DNA from: Paracoccaceae bacterium | Lineage (GTDB): Bacteria > Pseudomonadota > Alphaproteobacteria > Rhodobacterales > Rhodobacteraceae | Reading direction: 5' to 3' | Assembly: GCA_003551745.1 (NCBI GenBank) | Contig: PUNI01000153.1 | Location: 1 to 13,336 of the forward strand | DNA: 13,336 nucleotides | Part shown: one piece after another, positions 1 through 6,175 of the stretch | Layout of the letters: every line of letters begins with the position of its first letter | How positions within the stretch are numbered: position 1 is the first letter of the stretch | Position numbers and translations under genes: made by a program | Notes under the pieces: model-generated | The model's input: the letters and a program-made list of their open reading frames with translations, nothing else | Database searches by the model: none | What the model was told of the DNA's origin: nothing

Positions 1-471
1 CGCAAAGCCCACCCGCGCCGCCGCGATCGGGCCCATGAAGGGCACGCCCGAGATCGTCAGCGCGGCCGAGGCGGCGATCATCGCCACGACATCGGGCTCG
101 TTCTCCAGATCATGGCTGAGCACGGTGCAGATCACCAGCACCTCGTGCTTGAAGCCCTCGACGAACAGCGGCCGGATCGGCCGGTCGATCAGCCGGGCGG
201 TCAGGGTTTCCTTCTCCGAAGGCCGGGCCTCGCGCTTGAAGAAGCCGCCCGGCACCTTGCCGGCGGCGTAGTAGCGTTCCTGGTAATGAACGGTGAGCGG
301 GAAGAAATCCTGCCCCGGCTTCGCCTCCTTGGCGAAGGTGACATTGGCCATGACCGAGGTCTCGCCCAGTGTGGCGACGACCGAGCCGTCGGCCTGACGG
401 GCAATCTTGCCCGTTTCCAGTGTGAGGGTCTCGCCTCCCCACTGGATCGACTTCCGAGTGATGTTGAACAT
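1..471 (-). CDS. pnp: Polyribonucleotide nucleotidyltransferase (PNPase), N-terminal part, cut by window edge
   Basis: Phosphorolytic 3'-to-5' exoribonuclease of mRNA decay, a homotrimer with two RNase PH folds plus KH and S1 domains in the known family. Only the first 157 residues are visible, within the first RNase PH domain; the family is about 700 residues long, so most of the gene lies beyond the left edge. Recognisable stretches are [15 protein letters not shown] (36-50), the strongly conserved [16 protein letters not shown] (71-86) and [11 protein letters not shown] (93-103). The ATG at 471 gives the classic [13 protein letters not shown] start. A GAGGAT ribosome-binding site (479-484) sits 7 bases upstream. 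The gene follows rpsO on the same strand, the usual bacterial order, after a long leader region of 441 bases with RNA structure next to the ribosome-binding site. Identification is near certain; the downstream domains cannot be checked here. Confidence 0.97.
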   Translation of the reverse strand, partial: MFNITRKSIQWGGETLTLETGKIARQADGSVVATLGETSVMANVTFAKEAKPGQDFFPLTVHYQERYYAAGKVPGGFFKREARPSEKETLTARLIDRPIRPLFVEGFKHEVLVICTVLSHDLENEPDVVAMIAASAALTISGVPFMGPIAAARVGFA

Positions 472-912
472 TCAGCCTATCCTCAGGGAGCGCTCCCGGG
501 CCCATCCCGGGTCTCCCGTTTCGATGGCGGCCCCATTGCCGCCGACCCCTACCATCCTTCACCCGACGCCGGGGTCAGGGCGTCACGTCGCGGATGCAGC
601 GCCATAGCGGAAAAGCAGCGGCTTGAAAAGCCGCACGATAGGCACCCCGGTCGGCAATGCCGGCCGCCCCGCAGATATCGCCCGGGGTCGTGACACGCCG
701 CTGACACGCAGGCGATCGCGCCAGGACATGTCGCGCCGGACAGCTCCTGGAGCCGATCGCTCGAGTCCGCCCGCTGTCGTGACGGGAGCCCCGGTCGACG
801 CGACGGCTGCTTGCGCCGGCGTGACCGGGCAGCAGAGGGCTGAGGAGCGGATGCCGACCACCGCCGGGTGCCGTCGCGCCGGCCCCTTGCGGTGGCGGAA
901 GGACGTCGTGCG
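472..912 (-). other. rpsO-pnp intergenic region and pnp leader (no gene seen)
   Basis: This 441-base spacer holds no open frame that looks like a protein. The reading frames crossing it are low-complexity Arg/Ala/Gly/Pro translations of G+C-rich DNA. It contains a perfect 7-bp hairpin at 618-634 and, beside the pnp ribosome-binding site, two overlapping inverted repeats. One is the palindrome GGGAGCGCTCCC (486-497). The other is CCCGGG at 495-500 pairing with CCCGGG at 506-511 across a 5-base loop. They share bases 495-497, so the two stems cannot form together. In E. coli the pnp leader is an RNase III target through which PNPase represses itself; a similar role here is inference from position and structure only. 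Confidence 0.5.
608..634 (-). terminator. Possible attenuator/terminator hairpin between rpsO and pnp
   Basis: On the minus strand GCGGCTT-TTC-AAGCCGC forms a perfect 7-bp stem with a 3-base loop (arms 628-634 and 618-624). It is followed by TGCTTTTCC, a short and interrupted U-run. It lies about 280 bases after the rpsO stop and 147 bases before the pnp start. The U-run is weak for a full intrinsic terminator, so partial termination or a processing site is equally possible. Confidence 0.35.
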
Positions 913-1182
913 TCAGCGGCGGATGCCGAGGCGGGCGATGAGCGACTTGTAGCGCGCTTCCTCTTTGCCGCGGAGATAGTCTAGCAGCTTTCGACGCTGC
1001 GCCACCAGCTTCAGGAGGCCACGCCGAGAATGGTTGTCCTTCTTGTGCGTCTTGAAGTGTTCGGTGAGCGTGGAGATGCGCGACGTCAGGATCGCGACCT
1101 GCACCTCGGGCGAGCCAGTGTCGCCGTCCTTGGTCGCGAAATCCTTGATGACACGCGCTTTTTCTTCGACCGTAATCGACAT
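913..1182 (-). CDS. rpsO: 30S ribosomal protein S15
   Basis: Small-subunit protein that binds 16S rRNA early in central-domain assembly. The 89-residue product is full length for the family and carries its hallmark [15 protein letters not shown] (22-36), the [12 protein letters not shown] segment (46-57) and a basic C-terminus ending RLGIRR. The ATG at 1182 is preceded by a strong AAAGGAG site (1189-1195) with 6 bases of spacing. pnp follows on the same strand as usual. The gene upstream is an alpha/beta hydrolase rather than truB, so rpsO probably has its own promoter; a weak candidate lies at 1281-1309. A 10-bp inverted repeat in the leader may be an S15 autoregulatory structure (inference). 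Confidence 0.98.
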   Translation of the reverse strand: MSITVEEKARVIKDFATKDGDTGSPEVQVAILTSRISTLTEHFKTHKKDNHSRRGLLKLVAQRRKLLDYLRGKEEARYKSLIARLGIRR

Positions 1183-1205
1183 CGGGGTCTCCTTTCAAGG
1201 GACAT

Positions 1206-1281
1206 GGCGCCAGCCGGGATGTCGTCCAGCAGGGCCCGTGGAGGATGGCCGCGCAGGCAGCATGGCTGCGAGGCTGGCGCC
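1206..1281 (-). promoter_or_regulatory. Inverted repeat in rpsO leader, possible S15 autoregulatory RNA
   Basis: GGCGCCAGCC and its exact reverse complement GGCTGGCGCC occupy 1206-1215 and 1272-1281, a perfect 10-bp long-range stem enclosing 56 bases. The inner arm ends 10 bases upstream of the rpsO ribosome-binding site. Inside the loop GCAGC-CAT-GCTGC makes a second small hairpin on the minus strand. S15 is known to repress its own mRNA through leader structures that differ between bacterial groups, including in alphaproteobacteria. Assigning that role here is inference. If the weak promoter at 1281-1309 were used, the distal arm would be partly lost, so the true transcript start matters. 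Confidence 0.35.
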
Positions 1282-1309
1282 GTATAGGGTAAAACACCCG
1301 GCAAGGGAA
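1281..1309 (-). promoter_or_regulatory. Weak candidate promoter for rpsO
   Basis: On the minus strand TATACG (1281-1286) makes a fair -10 element, with TTCCCT (1304-1309) 17 bases upstream as a poor -35. It lies in the only gap between the hydrolase stop and rpsO, where a promoter is expected. The -35 match is weak, so confidence is low. Confidence 0.25.
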
Positions 1310-1344
1310 GGCCGCATCGCGCAGCCCGGGAAACCGGCCGAAGG

Positions 1345-2244
1345 TCAGCCGTCGCTCAGGAATGGTCCCAGCGCCGCCAGCACGGTTTCGGGCGCCTCTT
1401 CCATCACGAAATGCCCCGAGACGCAGGCGCTTCCGGTCACCGTGTCCGCCCAGTGCCGCCACAGCTCCAGAGGATCGCCGGTCTGCGCCGGAAACCCGCG
1501 CTCGGCCCAGAGGAAATACAGCGGCACCCCGATCCGCCGCCGCGCGGCGCGGTCGGCCTCGTCGAGCCGCCGGTCGGTCGTGGCCCCGGCGCGATAGTCG
1601 GCGCACATCGCCGTCAGCCGCGCCGGATCGGCAATCTGTGCCCGATAGCTGGCGAGGGCTTCGGGCGAGAACGGCGCCAGCGAGCCTGCCCCCGACCAGC
1701 TGGAAAGCGTCTGGTCCAGCCAGCCCACCGGGTCGGCCCCGATCAGGCGCTCCGGCATCGGCGCCGGCTGGGCAAGAAAGGTCCAGTGATAGGCCTTCAG
1801 CGCCAGATCGGCGCTCCATGCCGCCCAGAAATCGCCGGTCGGGACCACCTCCAGTATGCCGAGCCGCGAGACGCGCTGCGGATGATCCAGCGCCAGACGA
1901 TAGGCCACCCGTGCCCCCCGGTCATGGCCGACCACCGCGGCACGCTCGAGCCCCAGCGCGTCGAGAAGCCCCACCACATCGCGGGCCATCGCGCGCTTCG
2001 CGTAGACGCTGTGGCCCGGATCGTCGGGCGGCGCATCCGAGCCGCCATAGCCGCGCAGGTCCGGCACGATCACGCGGAAGCTCCGGGCCAGCGGTGGGGC
2101 CACATGCTCCCAGGCCATGTGGGTCTGGGGAAACCCATGCAGCAGGACGACCGGCGGGCCCTCGCCCCCCTGATGCACGGACAGCGTGACCTCGCCGCAG
2201 TCAATGCGCGCCACGTCGAACCCAGAAATCCCGCTGGCTAGCAT
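1345..2244 (-). CDS. Alpha/beta hydrolase, haloacetate (fluoroacetate) dehalogenase-type
   Basis: Predicted soluble 299-residue hydrolase that would cleave C-halogen bonds of 2-haloacids or a related ester or epoxide. Visible features: oxyanion-side HGFPQTHMAW (36-45), DLRGYGGSD (62-70), nucleophile motif GHDRGAR with Asp108 (106-112), cap-domain His153-Trp154, Tyr217 in DYRAG, and catalytic His278 in SGHF. In fluoroacetate dehalogenases the two Arg of DRGAR bind the carboxylate, and the His-Trp pair plus Tyr bind the halide; all are present. The acid that is Asp in the VLDILPT-type segment of known enzymes is Glu132 here (ILEVVPT). The ATG at 2244 is chosen because homology begins there; the upstream frame is low-complexity, and GAGG lies 11 bases ahead. 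It follows bchJ in the same direction after 232 bases. It is not BchO. Substrate is unproven. Confidence 0.85.
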   Translation of the reverse strand: MLASGISGFDVARIDCGEVTLSVHQGGEGPPVVLLHGFPQTHMAWEHVAPPLARSFRVIVPDLRGYGGSDAPPDDPGHSVYAKRAMARDVVGLLDALGLERAAVVGHDRGARVAYRLALDHPQRVSRLGILEVVPTGDFWAAWSADLALKAYHWTFLAQPAPMPERLIGADPVGWLDQTLSSWSGAGSLAPFSPEALASYRAQIADPARLTAMCADYRAGATTDRRLDEADRAARRRIGVPLYFLWAERGFPAQTGDPLELWRHWADTVTGSACVSGHFVMEEAPETVLAALGPFLSDG

Positions 2245-2476
2245 GCGCTGACATGCCTCTTCCCGGCCGGCAGGATGGCGGGACGGGGCCGCGCCGGCAA
2301 GCCGCGTATCGAGAATCCGCAGAGCCGCCTGCGCAACCGCGGCACAGGTGGCTTTGCGCCCGCCGACGCAATCCGGCCGCGACGATCCATGCGCTGCGCC
2401 ATCTGCGCTTGTCGGTTGCCGCCGTCGCCTGTCCGCCGCCGGCCGCGCCGGCAACCGCGAGCGCCGGGCAGTGGTC
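2245..2476 (-). other. bchJ-hydrolase spacer with hairpin and direct repeat
   Basis: No gene is seen in these 232 bases. A hairpin GCCGGC-CGC-GCCGGC (2438-2452) lies 24 bases after the bchJ stop, without a U-run. A 14-base sequence, GGCCGCGCCGGCAA, occurs at 2287-2300 and again at 2441-2454. I see no convincing promoter for the hydrolase, so read-through from bchEJ is possible. Confidence 0.4.
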
Positions 2477-3070
2477 TCAGCTGCGGGTGATCTCGAAGAC
2501 GCAGGCGGGGGCGCCAGAGGCGCAACACTCGGTTTCGCGCACCCGATAGTCTGGATGCACCAGCTCGGTATAGAGCCGCTCGAAGACCGCGCAGTGCCAG
2601 TGGCAGATCGGGGCCTCCGCCACCTCGCCCCGGACCACGGGATTGTCCAGGATCCGGACGCTGAGCGGACGGGTGGACAGCACCTCGAAGCGGCCCGAAC
2701 CGGCGAAGGTCCAGCTGTGCTGGGCAATGGCCCGGGTCAGCAGCCAGGCCGCCACGGGCACCGGCAACCGCCGCAACAGCGCCTGGGCCGGCTTCGGGAT
2801 GCGGTGGGCGAGAATATAGTCGCCGGTGGCCAGCCCGGCTGCACGGGCCAGTTCGGCCGCGCGCCCGGGCAGTTCGCGCCGCAGCGCCTGATGCATCGCC
2901 GCCGCCGGGCGTTCGTCCATCATGCCGGCGTCCGACGGCGGAGCCTTCAGGCCTGCCGCCGCCAGCATCCGGTCGCGCAAGCCCCGACCGCCCTCGGCTT
3001 CCAGGACGGGCAGGAGTTGCAGGATGGCATTGGGGCCGATCTTCGCGGCCCCGGCCGCGACGGCCGCCAT
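2477..3070 (-). CDS. bchJ: BchJ, V4R-domain protein of bacteriochlorophyll synthesis
   Basis: A 197-residue protein matching BchJ, which carries a 4-vinyl-reductase (V4R) domain. BchJ was first thought to reduce the C8 vinyl group of divinyl protochlorophyllide. Dedicated reductases of the BciA type later took that role, and BchJ is now regarded as an accessory that aids substrate handling. Visible features are IGPNAILQLLPVLE near the N-terminus (11-24) and a C-terminal Cys/His cluster: Cys156, His157, His159 and Cys160 (ICHWHC), then Cys182, Cys183 and Cys190 (ECCASGAPACVFEI). The ATG at 3070 is one base after the bchE stop, which suggests translational coupling. A GTG at 3082 would overlap bchE by 11 bases and add four residues, and cannot be excluded. 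Identity is firm; biochemical role is uncertain. Confidence 0.93.
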   Translation of the reverse strand: MAAVAAGAAKIGPNAILQLLPVLEAEGGRGLRDRMLAAAGLKAPPSDAGMMDERPAAAMHQALRRELPGRAAELARAAGLATGDYILAHRIPKPAQALLRRLPVPVAAWLLTRAIAQHSWTFAGSGRFEVLSTRPLSVRILDNPVVRGEVAEAPICHWHCAVFERLYTELVHPDYRVRETECCASGAPACVFEITRS

Positions 3071-3071
3071 T

Positions 3072-4730
3072 TCAGCGGCCACCCACGAGATCGGGCACGG
3101 CGTCCTCCAGCTGCTGGGTACCGCCGCCGCAGGCCATGACCTTGCGTTCCTCGGCGCGCTCCTTCATCTGGGCCTTGACGGCCTCGCGGCGCTCCGCGGC
3201 CTTGCGCGCCCGGTCGGCGCTGGCTTCCCAGTCCTCCATCTGCGCCTCGGCGATCGTGCGGCTCTCGTCGAAGTCGAAGTTCACGTTCTCCTTCGACTGC
3301 GGGCCCCAGTAGTTGACCTTTCCGAGGTCATAGAAGGTGCGCGAGACGCCGGCCTTCAGGAACGCCTTGAGGCAGCCCAGCAGGTATTTCCGCCGGTATC
3401 CGGTGCCGCGCCACGGGTAGTAGAACAGCGCCTTGCGGCTGTAGAAGCGGCGATAGTTGTGCATCACGCGGTCCAGCAGCGTGGCGCGGTCCATCGACTC
3501 CGGCTTCATGATCGGCGTGACGAAGTTGTATTTCGAGAAGTCGTAGATCTCGACCTTGTCGCGCAACTCCTGGAAGAGCGGCGTGAAGGGCCAGGGCGTG
3601 TACATCGACCAGTTGGCCAGATCCGGCTGCCAGTCCCACGCCATCTGGAAGGTTTCCTCCAGCGTCTCGGGCGTCTCGTTGTCGAGGCCCACGATGAACT
3701 GCGCCTCGGTGAAGATGTCGGCCTCGCGCAGCAGCCGGATGGCCTCCTTGTTCTCCTCGACCTTGGTCTCCTTGTTGAACTGGTCGAGCTTGAGCTGCGC
3801 GGCCGCTTCGGTGCCGAGCGAGACATGGACGAGGCCGGCCTTGCGGTAGAACTTCAGCAGGTCGCGGTCGCGGTAGATGTCGGTGACGCGGGTGTTGATG
3901 CCCCATTGCACTTTCTCGGGCAGGCCGCGGGCGATCAGTTCCTCGCAGAACTGCACGAACTTCTTCTTGTTGATGGTGGGCTCCTCGTCGGCGAGGATGA
4001 AGAAGCCGACGCCGTGGTTCTCCACCAGGTCCTCGATCTCGTCGACCACCGCGATCGGGTCGCGCACGCGGTAGTCGCGCCAGAACTTCCACTGGCTGCA
4101 GAAGCTGCAGGTGAAGGGGCAACCGCGGGCCATGTTGGGGATGGCGACCCGGCGGTTCAGCGGCACGTAGATGTATTTCTCCCACTCGAGGATCGACCAG
4201 TCGGGCTTGATCGCCTCGAGGTTCTTCACGGTCGAGGCGGCCTGGGTGGCGACGATCCTGTCGCCGTCCTTGTAGGCGATGCCGTGGATCTTCTTGCGGT
4301 CGGCCGGCCAGCGGCCGTCGCGGATGGCGTCCATCAGGTTGACGACGATCTCCTCGCCCTCCCCCCTCACGATGACGTCGATCCAGGGCGCCTCGGACAG
4401 CACCTGCTTGAACATGAAGGTTGCATGCACGCCGCCCAGCACGCGGATGGCGTCGGGCACCACCTCCTCGGCCACCTTCAGCGTGTGCTCGGCCACATAG
4501 ATCGACGGGGTGATCGAGGTCGTGCCAACCACGTCGGGCTGAAGCTCGGCGAGCATGCGGCGGAGGTCGCCCTCGCTGACGTGGTTGGTCATGGCGTCGA
4601 TGAAGTGGATGTCGTCGTAGCCCGCCTGCTTCAGCGCGCCGGTCAGATAAGCCACCCAAGCCGGCGGCCAGTTGCCCGCGATCTCGGCACCGCCGGAATG
4701 GTAGTTCGGGTGGATGAAGACGATACGCAT
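3072..4730 (-). CDS. bchE: Anaerobic Mg-protoporphyrin IX monomethyl ester oxidative cyclase (radical SAM, B12-binding)
   Basis: Forms the isocyclic E ring of bacteriochlorophyll from Mg-protoporphyrin IX monomethyl ester without oxygen, taking the new oxygen from water. It uses a [4Fe-4S] cluster, S-adenosylmethionine and cobalamin. The 552 residues contain an N-terminal B12-binding-type domain (about 1-150, starting [15 protein letters not shown], with VLGGVHATF at 97-105 and VRGEGEE at 121-127). The radical SAM core has CPFTCSFC with cluster ligands Cys204, Cys208 and Cys211. A charged, probably helical tail (about 490-535) ends in [10 protein letters not shown]. The ATG at 4730 has GGAGG at 4738-4742, 7 bases upstream. 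bchJ follows after one base. Just upstream lie two PpsR/CrtJ-type boxes and one FNR-type box, matching an enzyme needed only in low oxygen. Full length; no damage seen. Confidence 0.98.
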   Translation of the reverse strand: MRIVFIHPNYHSGGAEIAGNWPPAWVAYLTGALKQAGYDDIHFIDAMTNHVSEGDLRRMLAELQPDVVGTTSITPSIYVAEHTLKVAEEVVPDAIRVLGGVHATFMFKQVLSEAPWIDVIVRGEGEEIVVNLMDAIRDGRWPADRKKIHGIAYKDGDRIVATQAASTVKNLEAIKPDWSILEWEKYIYVPLNRRVAIPNMARGCPFTCSFCSQWKFWRDYRVRDPIAVVDEIEDLVENHGVGFFILADEEPTINKKKFVQFCEELIARGLPEKVQWGINTRVTDIYRDRDLLKFYRKAGLVHVSLGTEAAAQLKLDQFNKETKVEENKEAIRLLREADIFTEAQFIVGLDNETPETLEETFQMAWDWQPDLANWSMYTPWPFTPLFQELRDKVEIYDFSKYNFVTPIMKPESMDRATLLDRVMHNYRRFYSRKALFYYPWRGTGYRRKYLLGCLKAFLKAGVSRTFYDLGKVNYWGPQSKENVNFDFDESRTIAEAQMEDWEASADRARKAAERREAVKAQMKERAEERKVMACGGGTQQLEDAVPDLVGGR

Positions 4731-4747
4731 GACTCGGCCTCCGCTGA

Positions 4748-4765
4748 TGTCAGGGATAACTTACA
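4748..4765. promoter_or_regulatory. PpsR/CrtJ-type operator, site I (bchE)
   Basis: TGT-N12-ACA palindrome TGTCAGGGATAACTTACA, a perfect match to the known core of PpsR/CrtJ, the aerobic repressor of photosynthesis genes. It begins 18 bases upstream of the bchE start codon. It covers the inferred -10 (TAAGTT on the minus strand, 4758-4763) and the inferred transcript start near 4750, so occupancy would block transcription. Only 7 bases separate it from site II. Confidence 0.8.
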
Positions 4766-4772
4766 GCTTTTG

Positions 4773-4790
4773 TGTCAGGCTGAATTGACA
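4773..4790. promoter_or_regulatory. PpsR/CrtJ-type operator, site II (bchE)
   Basis: TGTCAGGCTGAATTGACA, again TGT-N12-ACA. The symmetry extends outward to TGTGTCA (4771-4777) and TGACACA (4786-4792), a perfect 7-bp inverted repeat. Centre-to-centre distance to site I is 25 bp. In R. capsulatus, CrtJ binds paired palindromes with a similar short gap cooperatively. This site overlaps the FNR-type box by six bases. Confidence 0.85.
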
Positions 4791-4798
4791 CAGATCAA
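4785..4798. promoter_or_regulatory. FNR/FnrL-type box upstream of bchE
   Basis: TTGAC-ACAG-ATCAA matches the FNR consensus TTGAT-N4-ATCAA at nine of ten half-site positions. Its centre at 4791.5 would lie at -41.5 if the bchE transcript starts at 4750, the class II activator position. That start leaves a leader of about 20 bases containing the GGAGG site. FnrL is known to activate photosynthesis genes, bchE among them, at low oxygen in Rhodobacter. The transcript start is inferred, not seen. Confidence 0.75.
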
Positions 4799-4820
4799 GA
4801 TGCGGCTTGTCGAAGGCCGA

Positions 4821-4840
4821 CGCACCCCGGCGCACCCCGG
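4821..4840. repeat. Tandem duplication of a 10-base unit
   Basis: CGCACCCCGG occurs twice head to tail, at 4821-4830 and 4831-4840, between the bchE regulatory boxes and the cyclopropane synthase gene. It could be a replication slip; no function is assigned. Confidence 0.7.
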
Positions 4841-4945
4841 CCCGTGCGAGGCGTTGCAAAACCGTGAGTTTGGGTTAACCTGTGGCGTATCGTCGCGAGA
4901 CTCCTTCGCGTCGTGGGCAACCGTCGATCGGGCAAGGGGGTGCAG

Positions 4946-6175
4946 ATGTGGCAGAAGCTGCTCGACCACGCGCTTGCGGGGCTCATCCGGAAGGGGTCGC
5001 TGACCTTTCGGTTCCCGGACGGTCGGATCGCCCACTACGGCGATGGAACCGGCCCGGAGGTGACGGTCCGCGTCTCCGATCCCCGCCTGCTCCGGCGGCT
5101 CCTGATCAATCCCACGCTGGCGGTCGGCGAAGGGTATGTGGACGGGGGGCTCACGGTGGATGGCGACGACCTGCACGGGCTCATCGCCATCGGCGTCCGC
5201 AATGTCGAGGCCGGCAACGGGCGCTGGTGGCATCATCTGTCGGCGCGCGGGCGCGCGTGGCTGCGCGTGCTGCGCCAGTACAACCCGATGGGCCGGTCGC
5301 GGGCGAACGTAGCGCATCACTACGACCTGTCCGGCGAGCTTTACGACCTGTTCCTCGATGCCGACCGGCAATACTCCTGCGCCTATTTCCTCCGCCCTGA
5401 CATGGATCTCGACGCGGCACAGGCCGCCAAGAAGGCCCATATCGCCGGGAAACTGCTGCTGCAGCCGGGCATGCGCGTGCTCGACATCGGCTGCGGCTGG
5501 GGCGGCATGGCGCTGACGCTGGCCCGCGACCATGGCGCCCAGGTGCTGGGGGTGACGCTGTCGGAGGAACAGCACAAGCTGGCCAGCGCGCGGGTCCGCG
5601 CCGCGGGGCTCGAACAGCAGGTGGAGATCCGGCTGGCCGATTACCGCACGATCACCGGGCAGTTCGATCGCATCGTCTCGGTCGGGATGTTCGAGCATGT
5701 GGGCGCGCCCCACTACCGCACCTTTTTCCACAAGGTCGAAGACCTGCTCGCCCCCGACGGCGTGGCGCTGATCCACACCATCGGCCGTGCCAGCCCGCCG
5801 GGCGCGACCAATCCGTGGATCGCCAAGTACATCTTTCCCGGGGGCTATGTTCCGGCGATGTCGGAGGTGATGGCGGCGGTGGAAACCACGGATCTGTGGC
5901 CCGCGGATGTCGAGGTTTGGCGCCTGCACTATGCCGAAACGCTGCGGCACTGGCAGGAGCGATTCGCGACCAACATCGACCGGGTCCGCGCGCTCTACGA
6001 CGAGCGCTTCTGCCGCATGTGGCGGTTCTACCTCGTCGGCAGCGAGCAGGCCTTCCGGGTGGGCCGTAAATGCGTGTTCCAGTTCCAGCTGGCCCGCCGG
6101 CGAGAGGCCGTCCCGCTGAGCCGCGACTACCTCTACCCATCTGAACGGTCGGGCATCGCCCAGGCAGCCGAGTAG
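4946..6175 (+). CDS. Cyclopropane-fatty-acyl-phospholipid synthase family methyltransferase
   Basis: S-adenosylmethionine-dependent enzyme that adds a methylene or methyl group across double bonds of membrane phospholipid acyl chains; Rhodobacter membranes are rich in vaccenoyl chains, the likely substrate. The 409 residues show an N-terminal lipid-side domain (about 1-110) and then the catalytic domain. Motifs are YDLSGELYDLFLD (126-138), QYSCAYF with Cys145, SAM-binding VLDIGCGWGG (178-187), VTLSEEQ (203-209), GMFEHVG with Glu250 and His251, IHTIG with His277, YIFPGGYVP (295-303) and HYAETLRHW with Tyr329. Cys145, Glu250, His277 and Tyr329 correspond to the bicarbonate-pocket residues of E. 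coli Cfa. The ATG at 4946 has AAGGGGG at 4934-4940, 5 bases ahead; a GTG at 4913 lacks such a site. Divergent from bchE. A relative acting on other unsaturated acyl chains is possible. Confidence 0.92.
   Translation: MWQKLLDHALAGLIRKGSLTFRFPDGRIAHYGDGTGPEVTVRVSDPRLLRRLLINPTLAVGEGYVDGGLTVDGDDLHGLIAIGVRNVEAGNGRWWHHLSARGRAWLRVLRQYNPMGRSRANVAHHYDLSGELYDLFLDADRQYSCAYFLRPDMDLDAAQAAKKAHIAGKLLLQPGMRVLDIGCGWGGMALTLARDHGAQVLGVTLSEEQHKLASARVRAAGLEQQVEIRLADYRTITGQFDRIVSVGMFEHVGAPHYRTFFHKVEDLLAPDGVALIHTIGRASPPGATNPWIAKYIFPGGYVPAMSEVMAAVETTDLWPADVEVWRLHYAETLRHWQERFATNIDRVRALYDERFCRMWRFYLVGSEQAFRVGRKCVFQFQLARRREAVPLSRDYLYPSERSGIAQAAE

Noticed and set aside
575..1819. Minus-strand open frame (414 codons) spanning the pnp leader, rpsO and part of the hydrolase
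   Set aside because: It crosses rpsO and the hydrolase out of frame and has low-complexity G+C-driven composition, with no family resemblance.
1345..2244. The alpha/beta hydrolase as BchO, given its place next to bchEJ
   Set aside because: The HGFPQTHMAW and GHDRGAR motifs with the His-Trp pair and Tyr217 fit haloacetate dehalogenases, and its nucleophile is Asp.
4808..4825. A third TGT-N12-ACA site toward the synthase gene
   Set aside because: The right half reads CAC at the required distance, so the palindrome is not met.
2922..5003. Very long plus-strand open frame (693 codons) opposite bchE
   Set aside because: It mirrors bchE in a complementary frame. Its translation is a monotonous mix of Leu, Val, Asp, Glu, Arg and Ala, and it matches no family, whereas the minus strand encodes an intact BchE.
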